Assembly: GCF_005405085.1 (NCBI RefSeq)
Contig: NZ_BJDJ01000012.1
Span: forward strand, 35,181-99,180
Source of the DNA: Lactiplantibacillus daowaiensis
Lineage (GTDB): Bacteria; Bacillota; Bacilli; Lactobacillales; Lactobacillaceae
Length of the DNA stretch: 64,000 bases
Direction of reading: 5' to 3'
The position numbers and the translations under genes were made by a program. Under the pieces are notes generated by a model, which made no database searches, was not told the origin of the DNA, and saw only the letters and a program-made list of their open reading frames with translations. This document shows, in pieces, positions 52,963 to 59,495 of the stretch. How positions within the stretch are numbered: the first letter of the stretch is position 1; each line of letters begins with the position of its first letter.

Positions 52963-53304
52963 TTACCCGTGCTTCTGGTAGCGAACCAATGTGATCACAT
53001 CGAATGAGTTAACCTCATCATCACCGGCCACATTGCTAACCCGATAAAGGGTGTCACCGATCTTAACCAGTTGTTGCTGATTGACCTGCTTATTATGCCG
53101 TACAACAATCATCTTCGTATCTGTCAGGTTGTCTCCGGTTAGAGTAATCTGCTGATTAATGGTCTGGCTATACTCACCGAACCATAGTGAGAATTGCGGT
53201 ACAAATTGCGAAACGAAAGCACCTGTATTCGGGTTCATCTCACCATTACCATATACCCCGAATTGGCAGCGGTGTTTCATACGCGATACATCATAAGTCT
53301 TCAT
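52963..53304 (-). CDS. head-tail adaptor protein
   Basis: A 113-aa protein of the phage head-tail joining family (SPP1 gp16-like), with MKTYDVSRMKHRCQFG at the start and the beta-rich QQITLTGDNLTDTKMIVVRH and LVKIGDTLYRVSNV segments. The start at 53304 follows GGTGATGACG; upstream in-frame codons exist. It lies apart from the connector gene at 46.1 kb, on the far side of the terminase genes, an order unlike that of complete phages. Confidence 0.8.
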   Translation of the reverse strand: MKTYDVSRMKHRCQFGVYGNGEMNPNTGAFVSQFVPQFSLWFGEYSQTINQQITLTGDNLTDTKMIVVRHNKQVNQQQLVKIGDTLYRVSNVAGDDEVNSFDVITLVRYQKHG

Positions 53305-53482
53305 CGTCATCACCAGTCCTATAAACCAATGCTTCACAATAGATCGTTTTCGAATCGCTCACTTTGATAAAATCAATGCTAGTGCCTATCAACTCATCGT
53401 CAATATCTTGTGCTTTGTCGACTTCCGAAACTTGCGCAAATAACTCCTCCATATTGTCAGCATGTACCATCTTAATTTTCAT
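53291..53482 (-). CDS. Cse60-like small protein
   Basis: A 63-aa acidic protein starting after AAGGAG. The pattern of a beta strand (MKIKMVHADN), a helix, then IDFIKVSDSKTIYCEALVYR resembles the small Cse60 family of unknown function. It overlaps the head-tail adaptor gene, so it is probably cotranscribed with the head module. Confidence 0.55.
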   Translation of the reverse strand: MKIKMVHADNMEELFAQVSEVDKAQDIDDELIGTSIDFIKVSDSKTIYCEALVYRTGDDDEDL

Positions 53483-53496
53483 TATTTAAACTCCTT

Positions 53497-53976
53497 TTAT
53501 TCTCTAAAATATTGCTTCTTAACTACATCAACAACATGCTGATTTGCCAACAGGTCATAGTAATAGTAGTTATATGTTTCCCTGCTCATAATCATTACTA
53601 GTGAAGACTGGCCGGGATAATACCAATCTACTTTGCTATCAAATATCACGCCCACTAAATCAAGCGACAAGACGTGCTCCGCTATTTTGCTATGAACGCT
53701 ATCGGCCGGCCCATAATCATGAGCAATTGCAACAATTCGTGTAGTTCCACTTACCTTTTGCAATTCGGCATGATCTAACCAATCCCCAAGGTAAGGTGGT
53801 GTGTCATACTTATTACCCGCATTGTATGAACGATCACCTGCTAGTAGTTTTTCAAGATTATGTGGGCGTTCATACACGGCGCATTTATCAAACTGAAATA
53901 CGTCTTCAAATTTTTTGAGGTTTTCTGAACTGCTATATTTTGTGTCTCTCAATAATTGCATTTCTTGCCATTTCAT
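53497..53976 (-). CDS. unrecognised 159-aa protein at the replication/head boundary
   Basis: I do not recognise this protein. It has no signal peptide or membrane segment. The C-terminal half has alternating beta strands and helices (TRIVAIAHDYG, LVGVIFDS, SSLVMIMSR) and ends in a Tyr-rich helix. It starts after a strong AGGAGG directly next to iteron cluster A and precedes the Cse60-like gene by 15 bp. The position, between conserved replication and head modules, is one where satellites often carry variable accessory genes. Confidence 0.75.
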   Translation of the reverse strand: MKWQEMQLLRDTKYSSSENLKKFEDVFQFDKCAVYERPHNLEKLLAGDRSYNAGNKYDTPPYLGDWLDHAELQKVSGTTRIVAIAHDYGPADSVHSKIAEHVLSLDLVGVIFDSKVDWYYPGQSSLVMIMSRETYNYYYYDLLANQHVVDVVKKQYFRE

Positions 53977-53987
53977 ACGTGTTTCCT

Positions 53988-54108
53988 CCTAGAACTGGAA
54001 ATGTTTTTTTTAACGTGGTCCACGTGGTCCGGTGGTCCAAACGTTGATATATCAGCACTTCAAAGACACCCCGACGTGGTCCATATGGTGGTCCAACGTG
54101 GTCCACTT
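53988..54108. repeat. iteron cluster A, candidate replication origin
   Basis: Six GTGGTCC iterons in two groups of three (54015-54038 and 54076-54105) flank a 34-bp spacer holding TTGATATATCA. It lies 14 bp beyond the end of the VapE-type gene. It is the inverted copy of 58980-59100: 115 of 121 positions agree. In SaPI-type islands the origin is an iteron array flanking an A/T-rich core just past the replication gene. Confidence 0.75.
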
Positions 54109-54121
54109 GGTAAATTTCTGA

Positions 54122-55516
54122 TTAAACTTCGCGCATATACCCATGTAGACGTTGGCCATTCATTCTAATTCGTTGACTTTTCCAACCGTCCATATTGTCC
54201 ATTAACAACTTAATTCGCTTAGCTTCCGAGTTTGTTCGCCCGGTTAAATAACGATCAACTGTTTTATGGAAGACAACTTCCATAATTTCCCGAGTTGTTG
54301 TTTGATTAAGCAGTTTCCGTTCATTGCTAACTTGATCTTGTAGCCACTTAGATTGCTGACCGTAGTCACTGACATAGCTTTGTTTTAAGCTGGTACTCAT
54401 TTTTCCCCAATCTGTGGGAACTTCCATTGCTAAAAATTCTTCAATGGCATCTCGCATAGGGTCAACAGCTTCCGCAGCCATCTGATACGCCTTAGCCTCT
54501 TTCACGGTGGCCTGATCCAGATATAGCAGTTCGCCATTCCTAAACCAATACGCGGCCTCCGCCAATACTTGAAGTATATAATTCTCGTCCGGGTGCCATA
54601 CATCTAATTTGGCCTTGTTGACCCCACATTTAATTGGATAGAAGCGCCGTTCACCGGTCGCGTCCTTTAAATAGTCGGTTTGGTTAGTCGTGCCAATAAA
54701 TACGCATTTACGCGGGTGTGGCAACGCATAGCGGCCGTAACTATTCCGATATGTGTCGGATTGTGCACTAATAAAATTTTTAATTCCCTCAACGTCCGTT
54801 TTTTTCATGGCGGAAAGCTCGGCAACTTCAATAATCCAACTACCTTGTAACTGTTGATAATCGTCTTTCTGCTTCCCCATTCCTTTCAACGAATCATTGA
54901 ATTTATCTGGGTATAGATTCTTACCAGCCGTACTCTTGCCAAGTCCTTGGCTTCCCTCTAAGATAGGGACAATTTCAAACTTAACTCCGGGAACATAGGC
55001 CCGGGCAATAAGACCAGTTAGCCATTTCTTAGTGATGGTGCGGGTGTAGTGATTATCTTCGGCACCTAAGTAATCAATGAAATAACGTTCAGCACGTGGC
55101 TGGCCGTCCCATTCTACCGCTTCAATACGAGCCTTAACCGGATTGATTGTCTTGCGGCGTGCTTCTGTAACTACCGCGTCGGTAATGTTTTCCTTGCTGA
55201 ATAACAGGTTGTAATGATCTTCAATATAACTTCTCAATAACGTGTCATCACTATCATTCCAAAAACCTTTTTTGAACAGTGAATTGTCTGCTTGTGGTGT
55301 TTTGACAATTTGTTCCGAGAACTCGTCAAAGACAACTAGTCCTTTCAACATTTCGTCATGTTCCATAATTAAACGGATATTGTAAAGAGACTGTGTTTTG
55401 ATCCCATCGTCAGAATTTTTTTTGAAATCATTCTGCCAATCAGCGTCACGTTGCATTTTGATAACATTATTGGCTGCTTCTCGGGTCTCTGCTGGTAAAT
55501 CCATTGCTTTGCCCAT
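54122..55516 (-). CDS. VapE-type replication helicase
   Basis: A 464-aa SF3-like AAA+ ATPase of the virulence-associated E family. Walker A is EGSQGLGKST (187-196), a Walker B-type IIEVAEL follows, and the sensor-arginine region is DATGERRF near 287. A C-terminal region from about 350 is likely the DNA-binding part. It starts at the stop of the prim-pol gene (1-bp overlap). These two would unwind and prime at the island's origin. Confidence 0.9.
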   Translation of the reverse strand: MGKAMDLPAETREAANNVIKMQRDADWQNDFKKNSDDGIKTQSLYNIRLIMEHDEMLKGLVVFDEFSEQIVKTPQADNSLFKKGFWNDSDDTLLRSYIEDHYNLLFSKENITDAVVTEARRKTINPVKARIEAVEWDGQPRAERYFIDYLGAEDNHYTRTITKKWLTGLIARAYVPGVKFEIVPILEGSQGLGKSTAGKNLYPDKFNDSLKGMGKQKDDYQQLQGSWIIEVAELSAMKKTDVEGIKNFISAQSDTYRNSYGRYALPHPRKCVFIGTTNQTDYLKDATGERRFYPIKCGVNKAKLDVWHPDENYILQVLAEAAYWFRNGELLYLDQATVKEAKAYQMAAEAVDPMRDAIEEFLAMEVPTDWGKMSTSLKQSYVSDYGQQSKWLQDQVSNERKLLNQTTTREIMEVVFHKTVDRYLTGRTNSEAKRIKLLMDNMDGWKSQRIRMNGQRLHGYMREV

Positions 55517-56319
55517 TAATGAACCCCCTTACTCTCTCGTTTTAAAATGGATTGAAAAATCACATTAACTTCTTTGCTTGGTAGTGCCGGATCAACGAAC
55601 GAATCATTGATCACTGACAGCATGTTATAGACTGTCTTGGGAGAAGCACCGACGCCAAACATACGACCGGCAATTTTAGTTAACCAAGCATTGCGATTGC
55701 CTTTGGCCGTCCCGGTTACCATTTCATCTAACAAGCGACCGGTATACTTCTTTTGGCGTGTGGTATAGGTGTGTTCTGACGACCAGTTCACTTTTTGGCC
55801 TGCCAACTTATCGACTAGCCATTGAGGAGCCGGCTTAATATCAGCCAAGGTTCGGCCATCTAAGGGGGCATACGGTTTGCCGTTAATCTCGCTTGGTGCG
55901 ATCACTGTGAAGTCAGTTAGCAGATCAATGCCGGGCCAATTATTGACCTTGCGCACCTTATCTCCGGTATACTTAAAGAAGTAGTGGAGACCACCGCCGG
56001 CTGTCTTTTCAATGTACGTATCTGGTGAAAGTGTCTTGCCTTGGCGCTGTAATTTCATCAGGCTATCTTTTCCATTCTTAGTAGAATCGTGAATATCAAC
56101 ATCAACTACTAATAAGTGAGACGTGTCTAATCGCAAGCCTAGGTTATAATCTGGGTTATTTTGAAACCAGTCTACAATGGTGTTCTGGTCTCTAGTGGCT
56201 TCTAAATATCCGTGGTGACCCTTAGGCGGTGTCTTAGTGTTGGCTGATAAAGGATAAATTTCATACCCGCTTTCAACTAAATCAAGTGCCGCATATAACG
56301 AAGAAAATTCTTCCATCAC
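55516..56319 (-). CDS. bifunctional primase/polymerase N-terminal domain protein
   Basis: A 267-aa prim-pol (AEP superfamily) protein. The catalytic acids are in VVDVDIH (71-77) and the partner motif is AGGGLHYFF (106-114). A C-terminal part (about 195-260) holds a helical primase-associated domain. Overlaps the VapE gene. Together they make the replication unit of the island. Starts 8 bp after the small gene upstream. Confidence 0.88.
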   Translation of the reverse strand: MMEEFSSLYAALDLVESGYEIYPLSANTKTPPKGHHGYLEATRDQNTIVDWFQNNPDYNLGLRLDTSHLLVVDVDIHDSTKNGKDSLMKLQRQGKTLSPDTYIEKTAGGGLHYFFKYTGDKVRKVNNWPGIDLLTDFTVIAPSEINGKPYAPLDGRTLADIKPAPQWLVDKLAGQKVNWSSEHTYTTRQKKYTGRLLDEMVTGTAKGNRNAWLTKIAGRMFGVGASPKTVYNMLSVINDSFVDPALPSKEVNVIFQSILKRESKGVH

Positions 56320-56327
56320 GTCACCAC

Positions 56328-56555
56328 CTATTCTTTAGGACAAATAGCGTTTGAGACTTTTAACATGGTATCAGCAATATTCGACAAATTACTTTCCAGA
56401 TTGCTGGATTGATTACTATTGAAAAAATAAGTGGGCCATTCAGCGTCATGTTGCGCAAGAGTGTTATCCATGGCTAGAAGCTCAATACTTACTTTCAGTG
56501 ATTCCCATGCCCGTGTTAATTCCTCAGCTTGTTCAAATAATTCTTCATTTGTCAT
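56328..56555 (-). CDS. small hypothetical protein, 75 aa
   Basis: An acidic helical protein of unknown function with a strong AAGGAG before its ATG. It precedes prim-pol by 8 bp in the replication operon. Rich in Asn, Glu and Ser. No match recognised. Confidence 0.65.
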   Translation of the reverse strand: MTNEELFEQAEELTRAWESLKVSIELLAMDNTLAQHDAEWPTYFFNSNQSSNLESNLSNIADTMLKVSNAICPKE

Positions 56556-56574
56556 TTTCCATTCTCCTTATTCA

Positions 56575-56649
56575 TGTTAGAATTAAGGGAAAACATACAT
56601 TGCGATATGCCTGACCTACTACTCGCCAAAGTAAAGTAGGTCTTTTTTG
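56575..56649 (+). ncRNA. candidate antisense RNA with terminator
   Basis: An extended -10 TGTTAGAAT (56575-56583), about 60 bp of transcript and a strong hairpin GACCTACTAC/GTAAAGTAGGTC (56613-56642) with a T run on the plus strand. It is convergent with the 29-aa peptide gene and ends about 30 bp past that gene's stop, as in type I antitoxin RNAs of the Fst/par kind. Confidence 0.45.
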
Positions 56650-56680
56650 TATGCTCTCCCATTTTTCTTGCCTCGTATCT

Positions 56681-56770
56681 TTATGCCTTCTTCATTCCAA
56701 CTAACGCCGTAGCAATGCCAAGAAAATAACTGGCAAAGAAACCGACCAACAGTAAACTGACTAAGTTCAT
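56681..56770 (-). CDS. 29-aa hydrophobic peptide, candidate type I toxin
   Basis: A peptide of 29 aa beginning MNLVSLLLVGFF and ending VGMKKA: one membrane-spanning helix with a basic C-terminus. It has AAGGAGGTGATCC, a near-perfect complement to the 16S 3' end, 7 bp before its ATG. An unusually strong site on so short a frame supports translation. Size, hydrophobicity and a convergent small RNA gene recall Fst-type toxins; family identity is not shown. Confidence 0.6.
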   Translation of the reverse strand: MNLVSLLLVGFFASYFLGIATALVGMKKA

Positions 56771-56793
56771 AGGATCACCTCCTTAAGTTTATT

Positions 56794-56808
56794 CTGCCCC
56801 CGCACGGT
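56794..56808. repeat. 15-bp GC-rich repeat, copy 1
   Basis: CTGCCCCCGCACGGT, identical to 57787-57801. Here it lies in the 5' untranslated part of the 29-aa peptide gene, read as its complement. Confidence 0.7.
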
Positions 56809-56813
56809 GCAAT

Positions 56814-56993
56814 TTAAATTGTTTTTGAAGCTAAATACTTATCCAGCTCTTTACGTTCAATACGCTTTAGTCTACCAATGCTAGTTACCTTTAATCCGTC
56901 ATTAATCATCTTGTAGACTGTATTCATGCTGCCAATATTTAGTTCTTCCATTACTTGATGATAAGTTAGCCACTGATTTTTTTCGTTATTCAT
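56814..56993 (-). CDS. excisionase/AlpA-like DNA-binding protein
   Basis: A 59-aa helix-turn-helix protein of the MerR-like excisionase type: WLTYHQVMEELNIGSMNTVYKMI then GLKVTSIGRLKRIERKELDKYL. The ATG at 56993 follows AGGAGGTGGC. It is the first minus-strand gene facing the repressor, so it is a likely excisionase or early activator. Confidence 0.75.
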   Translation of the reverse strand: MNNEKNQWLTYHQVMEELNIGSMNTVYKMINDGLKVTSIGRLKRIERKELDKYLASKTI

Positions 56994-57039
56994 CTTTGCC
57001 ACCTCCTACGGTTTTATTAAAGAGACTAAAACTATATTT

Positions 57040-57120
57040 GGTTTCTTTAACTGAACTTATGATACATAGTTGTTCATTTGAAGTCAAGTATGTGATACCA
57101 TTTATTCAGATAGGTTTCTT
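57040..57120. promoter_or_regulatory. divergent control region of the island switch
   Basis: A minus-strand promoter with TTGACT (57087-57082), 17-bp spacer and TATCAT (57064-57059) would drive excisionase and replication genes. GGTTTCTT is repeated at 57040-57047 and 57113-57120 on both sides of it, and GATAC occurs twice within. These are candidate repressor operators. The repressor's own plus-strand promoter must overlap this region. Confidence 0.65.
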
Positions 57121-57147
57121 ATAAAAAACTGAAAGAAGGCATTCAAA

Positions 57148-57765
57148 TTGAACCCCATAAGGTCACGCATGCTTGAACTTCATATGTCATTTACGGATTT
57201 GCAAAATGATACACAATTATCTAAAGCTACAATTGCCAGGCTCATAAAAAACGATGAAATTCCTGATAATACCAGACTTTCCACACTAAAACTAATCGCT
57301 AATTCTATAGAGTGTCCTGTCTCCACTTTATTAGCGCCTGCCGTTACTAACTATTCCATTCTTCCCCCAACTTCTGAAAAAAAGAAGGTTCGTAACGAGA
57401 TAAGCAGCATAGTCTTTTCCTATATTGTTCCAATCAATTTTGATCTGATTACCAATTCCACGTTTAAAATAGATTTTTTTCAGAATATAAAAAACCAAAA
57501 TCTGAACAAAATAATAATATCAGTGGAAAAAGATCCAAATTTAGCAATCGGCGGTTTGATTTTGGGAAATCAACAGCGAACTTTGAGAAGCATATTAAAT
57601 GAATTGATTATTAACTGTCATTACGAAATGAGCTCTTTTGATAAAAATAATGATATATTTTGCGACTTCAACGCGTTTATTAATTCTGAATTTTCAACAC
57701 AAGGTACTTTCTCTTTTAATTATTCAAACACCAGCGAGTCCCATTTTTTGCACATATACTTTTAA
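57148..57765 (+). CDS. XRE-type repressor of the island
   Basis: A 205-aa protein with an N-terminal helix-turn-helix (about residues 12-62: SFTDLQNDTQLSKATIARLI, IPDNTRLSTLKLIAN). The remaining 140 residues match no family I recognise, and lack a LexA-type Ser-Lys protease motif that I can see; this would fit derepression by a helper protein rather than RecA. Starts with TTG after GAAGG. Its A/T-rich codon use differs from host genes. Divergent from the excisionase gene, upstream of int. Confidence 0.72.
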   Translation: MNPIRSRMLELHMSFTDLQNDTQLSKATIARLIKNDEIPDNTRLSTLKLIANSIECPVSTLLAPAVTNYSILPPTSEKKKVRNEISSIVFSYIVPINFDLITNSTFKIDFFQNIKNQNLNKIIISVEKDPNLAIGGLILGNQQRTLRSILNELIINCHYEMSSFDKNNDIFCDFNAFINSEFSTQGTFSFNYSNTSESHFLHIYF

Positions 57766-57786
57766 TAATTGTTTTCTTACATAACA

Positions 57787-57801
57787 CTGCCCCCGCACGG
57801 T
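57787..57801. repeat. 15-bp GC-rich repeat, copy 2
   Basis: CTGCCCCCGCACGGT, 22 bp upstream of the integrase start, same strand orientation as 56794-56808. Confidence 0.7.
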
Positions 57802-57822
57802 ACGTTATGGAGGAAATTATAT

Positions 57823-58980
57823 ATGGCAGCAATCAAGAAGTATCAGGACAAGGACGGGAATACCCGTTATCAATTTCAAATATATTTAGGCACTGATCCA
57901 CTAACTGGTAAGAAAAAAACTACCCGTCGTCGTGGATTCAAGACAAAAAAAGAAGCCCAGATTGTACTATCAAGACTTGAGCTTGATGTTTACAACCATG
58001 GACTTCCCGCAAAGAATGATAATTCTATTTTTAGTGACATTTATCAACTCTGGTTTACACAATACCAGCATACCGTTAAAGAAAGCACTTGGGCAACTAC
58101 CAAACGAATGTTTCGCCTACACATTTTGCCCGTGTTTGGCGAGTACCGCATAGCTCAAATAACCATTAAAGATTGTCAGAAAGCAATCAACCAATGGTTT
58201 AACGAGGGATTAGCCAAGTATCATACGCTTATGAACTACGTTGCCAAGGTGCTTGATTATGCCATCAATATTGACTTAATCAGTGAGAACCCCGCAAAAC
58301 GGGTTATTGTTCCGGTAAATAAGAATGATCGTTCACGCAAAAACTTAGAGAATTATTTTGACAAGCCGGAGTTGCAACACTTCTTTGAGTGTCTGAATGA
58401 TGACGATAATACGCCACAAGCTAGTGTGTTCTTCCGTTTGGCAGCATTTAGCGGTATGCGAAAGTCAGAAATGTTGTGTTTGGAATGGTCAGATATTGAT
58501 TTTGTTCATCACACCATAAGCGTCAATAAAACACAGTCTCGAGGCGATATGGCTCGTTTACTGGTACAGACACCCAAGACTGCCAGAAGTAATCGAACTG
58601 TCTTCATAGACCCTAAAACAGTGCAAATTTTGCAACGGTGGCAATTGGAACAGAAGAAATATCTTATCCGTTTTGGTTTTAACATAAATCACAGCAACAA
58701 TTATGTTTTTGCCAATGAAAATAATGAGATGTTTCAACCATCTAAGCCACGCAAATGGCTTGAACATACCCTGACGAAATATGATCTAAAACACGTAACC
58801 GTCCACGCATTTCGGCATACCTATGCCACCTTGGCATTTGAAGCTGGTGCTTCGGTTAAATCGGTTCAGGATCAGCTAGGGCATTCAAGCTATCGAACGA
58901 CTTTAGATATTTACACGGCAGTCACTGCAAAACAAAAGAACGAAGCCACCCAAAAACTAGCAAGTTATCTTAATTTCTAA
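57823..58980 (+). CDS. int: site-specific tyrosine integrase
   Basis: A 385-aa tyrosine recombinase that inserts the island into tRNA-Gln. An N-terminal arm-binding AP2-like domain (YQDKDGNTRYQFQIYLGTD) is followed by a SAM-like core-binding domain (about 70-165) and the catalytic domain with Arg213 (SGMRKSE), His328 and Arg331 (HAFRHTY), His354 (LGHSS) and Tyr364. The ATG at 57823 follows GGAGG; a longer frame begins at 57769. It lies about 330 bp from attR. Confidence 0.95.
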   Translation: MAAIKKYQDKDGNTRYQFQIYLGTDPLTGKKKTTRRRGFKTKKEAQIVLSRLELDVYNHGLPAKNDNSIFSDIYQLWFTQYQHTVKESTWATTKRMFRLHILPVFGEYRIAQITIKDCQKAINQWFNEGLAKYHTLMNYVAKVLDYAINIDLISENPAKRVIVPVNKNDRSRKNLENYFDKPELQHFFECLNDDDNTPQASVFFRLAAFSGMRKSEMLCLEWSDIDFVHHTISVNKTQSRGDMARLLVQTPKTARSNRTVFIDPKTVQILQRWQLEQKKYLIRFGFNINHSNNYVFANENNEMFQPSKPRKWLEHTLTKYDLKHVTVHAFRHTYATLAFEAGASVKSVQDQLGHSSYRTTLDIYTAVTAKQKNEATQKLASYLNF

Positions 58981-59127
58981 AGTGGACCACGTTGGACCAC
59001 CATATGGACCACGTCAAGGGGTCTTTAAAGTGTTGATATATCAACGTTTGGACCACCGGACCACGTGGACCACGTTTAAAAAAACATTTCCAGTTCTAGG
59101 GTAAAGAACGAATTAGTCATTTTCTAG
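58980..59127. repeat. iteron cluster B near attR
   Basis: The inverted partner of cluster A: 58980-59100 has six GGACCAC units (three, spacer with the palindrome GTTGATATATCAAC, three). A 28-bp tail (59100-59127) matches the tail of cluster C. It starts at the integrase stop codon. Confidence 0.75.
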
Positions 59128-59189
59128 CTTACCTATTTACGCAACCCAATCTTCAAAAGACTATCACAGCAGGAATAAGCGTGGCTTAC

Positions 59190-59213
59190 TTGGCTTACCA
59201 TTTGGCTAACTTT
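59190..59213. repeat. right arm-type repeat near attR
   Basis: 24 bp with TTGGCTTAC-type units, one mismatch from 44790-44813; a further GTGGCTTAC lies just to its left. About 97 bp inside attR. Candidate integrase arm site. Confidence 0.6.
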
Positions 59214-59249
59214 TATTGATAATGAATGACAATCAATGAAACCCCTGGG

Positions 59250-59302
59250 CACAGAAAAAGCCGTTGTCACAAGGGTTTTGACACCCTATGACAACGGCTG
59301 AT
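59250..59302 (-). terminator. island-borne terminator of tRNA-Gln
   Basis: Minus-strand AGCCGTTGTCATAGGGTG pairs with CCCTTGTGACAACGGCT, followed by five T, 10 bp past the tRNA 3' end. It lies inside the island and replaces the original terminator left at attL. Confidence 0.75.
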
Positions 59303-59309
59303 AAGTAGG

Positions 59310-59325
59310 AATTGGGTATACTGGG
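59310..59325. repeat. attR core inside tRNA-Gln
   Basis: AATTGGGTATACTGGG, identical to attL; covers the last 14 nt of the tRNA gene plus 2 flanking bases. Confidence 0.88.
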
Positions 59326-59384
59326 CTCGAACCAGTAAATTACGGATTCAGAGTCCGCTGCCTTACCAATTTGGCGAATACCCA
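59312..59384 (-). tRNA. tRNA-Gln(CUG)
   Basis: A 73-nt cloverleaf on the minus strand: acceptor TGGGTAT/ATACCCA, anticodon stem CGGA/TCCG around loop CTCTGAA with anticodon CTG, T stem ACTGG/CCAGT with TTCGAGC loop, discriminator A. Its last 14 nt are supplied by the island's attachment core and the gene remains intact. Confidence 0.92.
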
Positions 59385-59495
59385 ATAAACAACTATTCAA
59401 TTTTATCTTTAAGCTGAAATCATGTCAAGTAATGCTCGAAAATTACTTGAATTAATCAGACCTGACCGTCACACTAGTATTAAGGAAGTGATCAC

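Larger units (their letters stand above)
44702..59325. mobile_element. capsid-forming PICI-like satellite, 14.6 kb
   Basis: Bounded by a 16-bp direct repeat, the right copy lying in the 3' end of tRNA-Gln. Contents in order from attR: integrase (plus strand), XRE repressor (plus), then on the minus strand excisionase-like, 29-aa peptide, small protein, prim-pol, VapE-type helicase, iterons, unknown 159-aa, Cse60-like, head-tail adaptor, HNH, small and large terminase, portal, protease-capsid, DUF1304, head-tail connector, ArpU-like, Csp and a 73-aa protein. No tail, tape-measure, baseplate, holin or lysin gene is found. This matches capsid-forming phage-inducible chromosomal islands rather than a decayed prophage, because the head module is complete and intact. 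Confidence 0.85.

Noticed and set aside
44702..59325. Complete temperate prophage or plain prophage remnant
   Set aside because: No tail, lysis or host-recognition genes, yet head, replication and integration genes are intact and the ends are clean; a satellite explains this better.
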